This document shows, piece by piece, positions 56,951-64,000 of a stretch of 64,000 nt of DNA (within the stretch, counting starts at the first letter, position 1; every line of letters begins with the position of its first letter). The DNA is taken from the NCBI GenBank assembly GCA_032717465.1, contig CM064653.1, positions 38,943,055 through 39,007,054 of the forward strand. The letters run 5' to 3'. This DNA is from Coenobita brevimanus. Its lineage: Eukaryota; Arthropoda; Malacostraca; Decapoda; Coenobitidae. The translations under genes were made by a program, and so were the position numbers. The notes under the pieces are model-generated. The model did no database searches and had not been told where the DNA came from. It saw nothing but the letters and a program-made list of their open reading frames with translations.

Positions 56951-57016
56951 TATGACTTGACTGCTGTATCAAACACTGGTACAAATTACTGGTACAGTAT
57001 AAATAGAGTAACTCAC

Positions 57017-57162
57017 CTCTGAAGTTGCAGTAAATATCTCCTTTGGTAAAACAACATCCTTCATATTTCATTCTTGGTACAGCCATGTGATTCTGTTGCG
57101 GCATACAGGACCCCTCACACAGTACAGATGTCAGCACCAGTCGGCAACTGGTGCCATTGTGA
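57017..57162 (-). CDS. Candidate cysteine-rich host exon
   Basis: On the reverse strand a 48-codon open segment lies between a possible acceptor (branch-like CTAAC, a pyrimidine-rich stretch, then GGAG ending at 57163) and a donor matching AG|GTGAGT exactly (intron from 57016). The peptide contains an N-glycosylation motif (NGTS) and six Cys: NGTSCRLVLTSVLCEGSC, then YEGCCF and IYCNF. The C-x8-C-x3-C pattern with CEGSC, followed by CC, recalls secreted cystine-knot domains. That is a resemblance only; the usual CxCC is not present. It is outside the repeats identified here. Neighbouring exons were not found. Confidence 0.35.
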
Positions 57163-57880
57163 CTCCAAGGATGACAATGGTCAAGTCAGTTAGCCATAAC
57201 ATTACTTGTCAAAATTACCACCTGCTGCCATCAGCAGGACAAGAGGGTTGAAGGGGCAGGTAACCATCCACTGTTGATATTGGCATACCACTGAAGGAGA
57301 TGAGTTCAGTTAGTGGTGCAACAGCTGCATAGTAGCCTATATACTGCTACTACAGCAACACGTCACATCAAACTAAAGGAAGGAACACCCAGTCAGATTA
57401 ATACACATATAAACAGATATTCACAAACTTTCACAGAACAATATTAAATGTTGTAGATATACTGAACCACAGTCTGGTACAAATGATGAATTCGGTATAA
57501 GCATGTGGTTTGAGAACTCTTAATATACATACAGCATAGCATAAAACACTACACAATGCTGGAAACAAGCACAAGAGTGCAAAGAGCAAGCTATATATAC
57601 TTAAGTGGTCAAAAACAATAGTGAAGCATCCATTGCTCCACAATTTACTGCAGTGGACGATATATGACACAGTGCAACAGGGTAAATGGACAATCTAATA
57701 CAGCAAAGGCCAATACAGTAAGATTTTACTGTGCTGTGCTCTCTTCAGTAATTACCACAAATTTAAAATATGACCACAACAAGGACAGCACTGTACAAAA
57801 TTACAGCACTGTACTGATATAAAATTGGCTAACATGCAAAAGCAATGCAGGAAAAAGTAAAATATATGAATTTTTAGTAT

Positions 57881-57884
<4 letters not shown>

Positions 57885-57941
<57 letters not shown>
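57885..57941. repeat. (TA)n microsatellite
   Basis: About 57 bases of pure TA alternation. Confidence 0.95.
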
Positions 57942-57943
<2 letters not shown>

Positions 57944-59198
57944 TTCAAGGAATGCCAGAAAGGTCTCCCTGAAGCTGAATAAAATTCCCTGGAGTAAGGC
58001 AATTATATACAACATTATATACTGTACACTGACAGCAGTAATATGATATAAAAATGCATCACACCGAATGCAACGATTAAAGTGAACAACCCAGCACTTG
58101 ATGCATCAGTGCCATGACCTGTGGTGTTTCACATACTGTATACTGTATAGCCTGTGGGATGGAGCTAAGAATTTCCCAGGACTCAATTATGACTACATAA
58201 TAGCTATCTGAGTGAGGGAGAAATGGCACAGACTCAATTCTGTATGGAGGAAAAACAAAGAAGAGTGAGTGAAGGAACAACACACAGAGGCAGTAAAGGC
58301 AATTGGACAAGACACCTGGAGGAGTAACAAGGAGTGCGAAAAAGCCAGGAGGAGTACCAAGCATTGGGAAAAAGTTACTCCAATGTACACCAATTTAGGA
58401 CATACAACTTAGGGTCAAGGCAAAGTTTTCACAGTCCAGAACATTTAACCTTCAAACTGGTTATGTATTTTGTATTGTTTTTGTGATGAACAGTAATGCA
58501 GCTTTTACCAACCCCATCACTGCTACACATCTACCCAAAGCTGCACGAAATTGTCCAGTACTAACATACCCTGTACAACACATATAACACTGGTGTCAAG
58601 GATTAATATTAAGATAGTGACCTGCTGCCTTGCCACAGTTTTACATGATGGAGAGAAAGAGAGAAGGGGGGGGGGGCTGTCCCATTTCCACCTTCAGATC
58701 ACAAGGGTTGATATTCTGCAACCTCATTCTTGATCATTCAAGGGTAGGGAGACAGACCAATGTCCCTGGCAACATCTGTAAAGAACTACCCCTTGACATC
58801 CATGAAGTCATGTGTCGATTATGTTTGTTAGCAATGCGATACATTGATATAATGATGAACAGTAAGTTAGACACATATTTGGGATAACGACGGCAAAATG
58901 GTCACAAACTCGCCAGAACGATGACTCCCAGTAAGGTGATTGAGCCAAGATGGTTGCCCATTTCCTGTGGTCATCTGCCTTTCATTCAATTTTGTGTATG
59001 GCCAATGAAATGCCATCACAATATAGCAGTGCAAGTAACAAATGGTGCAGTGTGCAATTTTAAACATCGTATACTATTTTTGTTTGACATACTGAAACTT
59101 GGGATTTGGAATCATGTGTGGCAACGACAACGCCCCTGGTGGAAAGAATGGTGCTACTGAGGGGTGCCAAGGGCAAAGGGAATGTTTTTTTTAGATTT

Positions 59199-59705
59199 TT
59201 TATTTGACAATCAAGGGCACCCTCCCTAACCTCAATGAACCCATTCTATCGACCTTGGTACATGATAAATCGTCGTGATAGGTTTTCACCTGACATAATC
59301 CTATTGTACAGAGAGACATGAGTGTACAGAATTCAAACCTGCCTTTACAGCATCACTGTTACCCTGAACCAAGAACTCTACCATCAGATCATCAAGTCAT
59401 ACAACAAGGAAAAGGTCATGTAACCAAGTTTGAGAGATAAAGCCCACACACCATACAGAGTATTATATGGTACCTTGAAGGAAGTACTGGACCGGTGTGA
59501 TGTCAAAGTGGTTTGTGATGATGCAGTGTTGACGGCAGCAGTTTGATACTCTCATTCATAGCTCTTACACCTGGTAAATCCACACCGTCATACATATCCA
59601 TTATCCTGGTGTCAACTGCCTCTAACCCAAACACTATTCTTCATCTCTTGTACCAACATGTCTCTCTTGGTCATCACATGGTTCTCTGTACTCATCTTCC
59701 TCACA
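59199..59705 (-). other. Possible terminal exon and polyadenylation signal
   Basis: Reverse strand: acceptor-like CTTTTCTTTCAG ends at 59706. It is followed by either a 23-codon frame (CEEDEYREPCDDQERHVG.., stop TAG at about 59634) or a 30-codon frame. About 430 bp downstream is AATAAA (59199-59204), then an A-rich stretch. This fits a last exon with 3' UTR, but the coding part is too short to identify. Confidence 0.25.
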
Positions 59706-59984
59706 CTGAAAGAAAAGTGTAAAATTATGACACTACACACCAACTTTTTCTCTTTTCGCACCAACAGGGTACTTAGCTTTCAATTAAAATTCCTGTACAG
59801 AAAACTCGAAAACCATATAAACACAATTTTCAAATACATTTTAATTACTAGGGAACTGTGCAGCTGAAAATAAACTTCATTACTACCCTGATAATTCTCA
59901 GCTGATGAAAAAGCGAGATAAACAACACACAAGTACTCCGTGATAGGTCAGGAATGAGTTTCAAAATAGCAACTTTATTATATA

Positions 59985-60208
59985 CCGTACTTAAAAAGAC
60001 ACTGTAAAGTGATACCAATTGACATAACAGAATAAGAGACAGCAAATACAGTCTGTTCAGGTTTATACGAACAAATGAAACTTGAGTCACTTTATATTTA
60101 AAAAGATACTGTAAACTGATACCAACTGACACCAGAATTACAGACTATGGATACATTCAGTTCAGGTTTATAGCAACCAATGAAACTTAATTAAGCACTT
60201 TCTATAGG
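59985..60208. repeat. ~110-bp tandem duplication
   Basis: Two diverged units sharing 'aaaaagacactgtaaagtga', 'gttcaggtttata' and 'caatgaaactt'. Confidence 0.8.
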
Positions 60209-60419
60209 TTACCAAAGAGTAGCACAATACAACAGAAAATGGTAGCTACAGGATGCACCACTATCACAAAATCAGGAATGTGTTTTTCCCTATAAATTAA
60301 GCTTCAATTAGTGTTGAGGTGTGCACGTTATTTAATAAATTCTCCAGGTCAGGATCCTCATAAATACAATAACCAGTCTATGACTAACTTATGCCTCACC
60401 AGGGCTAGGACTACTGGTA

Positions 60420-60720
60420 TAGGTTGTTCTTCTCTGGCTTCCTGCTCCTGGGTTGGTTTGCTCTGTGTAACACTGTAGTACTATTTACCCTCCCTCTGCT
60501 GCAGGAAATGTATGGCCTTCACATGGTGGCACCAAACCAGGCACTTCCTCTGTCTCATTACAGAATCATCCATCACCTCACTCTCTATCCCTCAAGAGGA
60601 GAATGGTGAATTGCTGAAGGCCAACTTCACCTGTAGTCCATCGGGTGTACGTTCAGCCAAGCCTGGAGCTCCAACAATGCCTGTGTCTTCACTGTGATAC
60701 AACCCCTCACTTGGAAGGCT
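60420..60720 (-). repeat. SINE-like repeat family D, probable copy 4
   Basis: 'ctgctgcaggaaatg' and 'ggccaacttcacctgtagtc' + 'catcgggtgtacgttcag' resemble the reverse strand of family D at 55970-56097. Diverged. Confidence 0.35.
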
Positions 60721-61029
60721 CCTGGCTTATGCAGTCAAGCATTAGGCTGTGACCACAACCATGATACATATACTGTACACATGACATACTAATACAAAAT
60801 GTAAATCTTATTAACAAATTATGAAAATTTTATGGTAAAAATGAAGTTTCACAATTATTTAATTCAATGACAACCAAATTCCATGGAAGTAACTATGGTC
60901 CTTTCGCAGCAAGAAGTCCGTTCAAGGTGTGGCAGAAGTTGGGATTTCCCCGAGTGCGACGTTGCCAATTTGACCACCAATTATCGGATTATCACTCTGT
61001 CTTCCTACCTACCCCCATACCACCTGTTT

Positions 61030-61096
61030 CTCTCCCTCTCTCTCTATATATATATACTGTATATATATATATCCCCCCTCTCTCTCTCTCTATAAA

Positions 61097-61132
<36 letters not shown>

Positions 61133-61155
61133 TTATTTATTATTTATTTTCAACT
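61030..61155. repeat. Compound CT/TA microsatellite
   Basis: CT runs and TA runs alternate twice, then decay into TTTA units. Confidence 0.9.
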
Positions 61156-61387
61156 TTTTTTTTCCACACCACCTATGAAGTAAAAGTCTAGTTGTTGGAT
61201 ATTTCCCCACACTTGGTGGGGTACGGGCAAACAAAGAGCCCGTCACGGGTAAAAGTCTAGGCACGTTTTATTTTTAAGAGGTTTCCCCTGTAGGCCTAAT
61301 CCTCTCTCTGACCCTGGGGCCGGATGCTCACAACTGGTCATATCTCAGTCCCACCGTCGGTGGTCGCTCCTCTTGTCCCGTCATAAG

Positions 61388-61460
61388 TTATTCCCGCCTT
61401 ATGACTGACCACCTCTACAAATGTTCAAACGAGAAGCGGTCAGTCGTAGGGCGGGTATAA
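61388..61460. repeat. Short inverted repeat upstream of Myb-like frame
   Basis: 61388-61410 ('ttattcccgccttatgactg' + 'acc') pairs with 61438-61460 with four mismatches over 23 bp and a 27-bp loop. Confidence 0.65.
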
Positions 61461-61669
61461 GTGTTAGTCCCATCATGCGGCAGAGGGCAGGCAGTTCGCC
61501 AGCTGATCTGATAGCAACCAATGAGAATCAATGTAACAAAAAAGGCAGCCAATGAGAATCAAGGAGGTTGTTTCTAAACAGACAACACGTGCATGCTGGT
61601 AACAACAATATTACTGCCAGAGATACTCGCCACATGCCTTTCTGTGTGCTAATAGTAGCCTACTGCACA

Positions 61670-61915
61670 ATGGAAGGTGAACCTAAAGCCAAGAGACCTC
61701 GGCGCCCAAACTTCACTGATGCAAAGCTGCTGGCTATGCAACAAGTGTTGCAGAGAAGCAAGACATTATATTGGGAAAATTTTCATTTGACAGTGCTGCA
61801 ACAAGTCAGGATGAAGGCAGCAGCTTGGCAGTAAGTTACTGATCCTGTCAATGCTGTCAGTAGAATTCAACGTGATGTTTCAGACGTAAAAACAAAATTC
61901 AAGCATTCAGTTTAG
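61670..61915 (+). pseudogene. Myb/SANT-like DNA-binding domain, interrupted
   Basis: From ATG at 61670: MEGEPKAKRPRRPNFTDAKL, then a helix with 'QQVLQRSKTLYWENF' and 'VRMKAAAWQ', then TAA at 61832-61834. The same frame continues with VTDPVNAVSRIQRDVSDVKT and KFKHS to TAG at 61913-61915. The pieces before and after the stop together make one Myb/SANT-like domain (the NAIF1-type, Pfam Myb_DNA-bind_5 pattern: NFT..., W..I/V.DAVNAV, R....VK.K). Such domains occur in Harbinger-associated proteins and domesticated regulators. The stop indicates a decayed copy, although GTAAGT at the stop could also serve as a splice donor. Confidence 0.6.
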
Positions 61916-64000
61916 TCAATAAACCGGAAATTTTTTCCTTAAGACCTGTTTTGCAATGTTTTTCTTTTCTAATTTATAATCTTTGACAGATTCTATATTT
62001 TTTAATAACCATTAGGCCTATCTAACAATGTTTTAGTCCCAATCTAACCTAATCTACCTAAATTAACTAACCTAAACCCCAAACCTGCTTGGAGGTTGTC
62101 AAGCCAAGGCATCATGATTACGGTGATAATTAAGTTGTTTTTAGGTCAGTGGGGTGCGGTTAAGTAATGTTAGGTTAGGCTTCTGATTAGACTAGGGTAG
62201 GTTAGATTTTAAGCAAAGTGCAAAGTGGTGGTGGGTTTTTGTTAATATCTCAAAGACTATTATTTTGCCATGGATTAATTAGAATAATTTGACGCAGATA
62301 TCAAGATGTACCCAATGAGCTATATCAAATTCATTACCATAAGGCAGGTGCACTTGTAAACATTTACCCTATCCTTACCTAAAGACCCTTACCTATCACT
62401 TCACAGCCCATACTGGTCATAATAAAATTGTGAGCTAATGAAAGGTCACTAAAGGAAAAAAAGAAAGTAAATTAACAGTTTAGGACACATCTGGAATTAA
62501 AAAATCATACTCTAGAGAATGGAGGTTATAATGTGAAATTCCAGTGGTGTCCTAAACTGTAATATACCGGAAAAAATACCAGTTCTGTCTACATCTAACT
62601 TAGAACGAGGGTTTGTAGAAGCAAAAAAGCTTACATGCCATACCTAATGAAAATATATGTGTAGCCTACATTTTACAGCAAATATGTGGCATCATAGGGA
62701 GGCTTTCACAGTCTTATGAGATAAAATTATGCTGCACATCTACAATTCATACGAGGCCTCAATAGCTAGTCACTTAAAACTCGATAACCAAGCTCAAATC
62801 ATCCATGAGAGAGTTCCCTGTGATCCTTGCCATAATAAAATACCGCTATATGGTTGTATGTATTACCAACTCTTGCCTTAACTAATGTTTTGAGGGGTAG
62901 ATAACGCTGATGAGAGGCTCAAAGCTTCCTTACGACCGTGCTGAATGGGCTTTAGGACTGCTCGGTACCAGTCGTAAATTTTGATGGAGTTGCGACCAGA
63001 GATAGTCCCGCTGACGTCACAACATGGCGCCCAAACTGTTTTGAACATCGCACTGATCGCAGACAGCAGTCATTGTGAACAAAGCTGATGACTTAGTCCC
63101 GCGCTGGCGAGCAACGACCGGGACTAAAGTTTTGAGCATCCGCACCCTGGGTCCCTCGCCGACCTCGGCGTGGCAACATGGGAAAAAAGCACTGCCACGT
63201 GTCATAGAATTAATTCAAATCGTTGTTATAATTCTAAAAAGTGATACTCAATGTACTATATAGCTTCCTTTATTATAAACAGAATATAAAAAACAATTTC
63301 AAATAGCACATAGATGGGAAATAGAGAGAGAGGCATGTACTACGGTTGATTTGGCATATCGCTAGAGGTGATTCACCAGGTGGGCCCCACCCTGAACGGA
63401 CTTCTTGCGGTGAAAGGACCATAGTATGATACAAAGACTGAGTTTACTGATACAAGTGGTGGTGTCCCACAGGGGACAGCAGGTCAATCTGGACCCAAAA
63501 CCCAACTGTCCCCAAAATGTTCAGGTTAGATTAGCTTTAGTTAGGCTTGGTTAAGTTAGCAGGGACAAAACAACTGATGATGCACTGACCTTGGAGCTAA
63601 ATCAACCTGTAAACCCAACATAACAGACAGACATTTGCTGAAGTGTGTGAAAAACCAATGAGGTTGTACAGTACAATTAACAGCTTCAAAATTGCGCATT
63701 CCACAACTCTCTAAAGTTATTGCTGTGATAATTTGATTATAACTAAAACCATAACTGTGTATCATATGCCGAGGGGCTTTCCCACATCGTTGTAAAATGT
63801 TCACTGTATGTACACAGGGGTACTGTATGTGCAAAACGAGTGTCATGCAACAGTTCAAGCCACCTGTGTGGTGACACTATGCCTCTCCAAACTACCATTA
63901 GCTCACCAACCATGCCCATCAGTACCATTAGCTCACCAACCATGCCCATCAGCCATACCTACCACTACCTCAACTGACTTTATGCCCTATCAACCCACAT
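61916..64000. other. Non-coding right edge
   Basis: Contains TTAGG-like degenerate DNA on opposite strands at 62045-62085 ('ctaacctaatctacctaa') and 62170-62215 ('ttaggttaggc', 'gggtaggttag'), a short palindrome ttagtcccg/cgggactaa at 63093-63127, and a 30-bp direct duplication ('accattagctcaccaaccat') at 63891-63953. No gene recognised. Confidence 0.4.

Noticed and set aside
58740..58863. Possible forward exon ending at GTAAGT (NICKELPLDIHEV, MCRLCLLAMRYIDIMM)
   Set aside because: The donor is good but the acceptor is weak and no domain or neighbouring exon is seen. Not strong enough to call.

Overview
The window looks like nuclear DNA from an arthropod, most probably a decapod crustacean. 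This is inferred from the mix of repeats, not from any diagnostic host gene: very dense simple-sequence and minisatellite DNA, many degenerate copies of TTAGG-like DNA, RTE-like LINEs with a C-terminal LRWFGHVERM / GRPRMRWRD region, ZBED-type hAT elements, and several pogo/Tigger families. No complete host gene, rRNA, tRNA gene or CRISPR array was found.

Layout. 1-2250 is AT-rich non-coding DNA with dispersed repeats. 2254-10900 holds three Tigger-like elements with TA target duplications, a ~140-bp satellite split by a LINE, a damaged RTE-like LINE (4975-6574) and a truncated LINE of a second family. 11460-18950 holds two more LINE copies, a foldback repeat, a complete but dead ZBED5-like hAT element (14445-17092, 8-bp target duplication) and a SINE-like repeat. 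19052-26316 is a tandem duplication of a ~3.6-kb segment that already carried a hAT insertion. 26630-29645 is a full-length Tigger element with a transposase broken by one stop and two frameshifts. 31740-34790 is a ~30-bp minisatellite interrupted by the longest LINE copy, which keeps part of its endonuclease domain. 35000-43940 is dominated by minisatellites (65, 51, 41 and ~50 bp), foldbacks, a SINE with a 16-bp target duplication and a Z-DNA-prone tract. 44740-49015 is a very long pyrimidine tract followed by a purine tract, with a small minisatellite at the switch. 49080-56540 holds further tandem repeats, the best-preserved LINE reading frame (50173-51231), another LINE, a Tigger MITE and SINEs. 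56540-64000 is the least repetitive part and holds the best host-exon candidates.

How it fits together. Most of the protein-coding signal is transposon-derived and inactive. LINE copies of the main family end in a short TAGA-type tail and are 5' truncated, as expected for target-primed reverse transcription. The two Tigger families whose transposase C-terminus is visible both carry a QxxIxxFF motif like a PCNA-binding (PIP) box. Host signal is limited to possible single exons: a Thr/Ala-repeat exon at 35010-35347 (+), a cysteine-rich exon at 57017-57162 (-) with good splice sites, and a possible terminal exon at 59199-59705 (-). Functions of these are not established.
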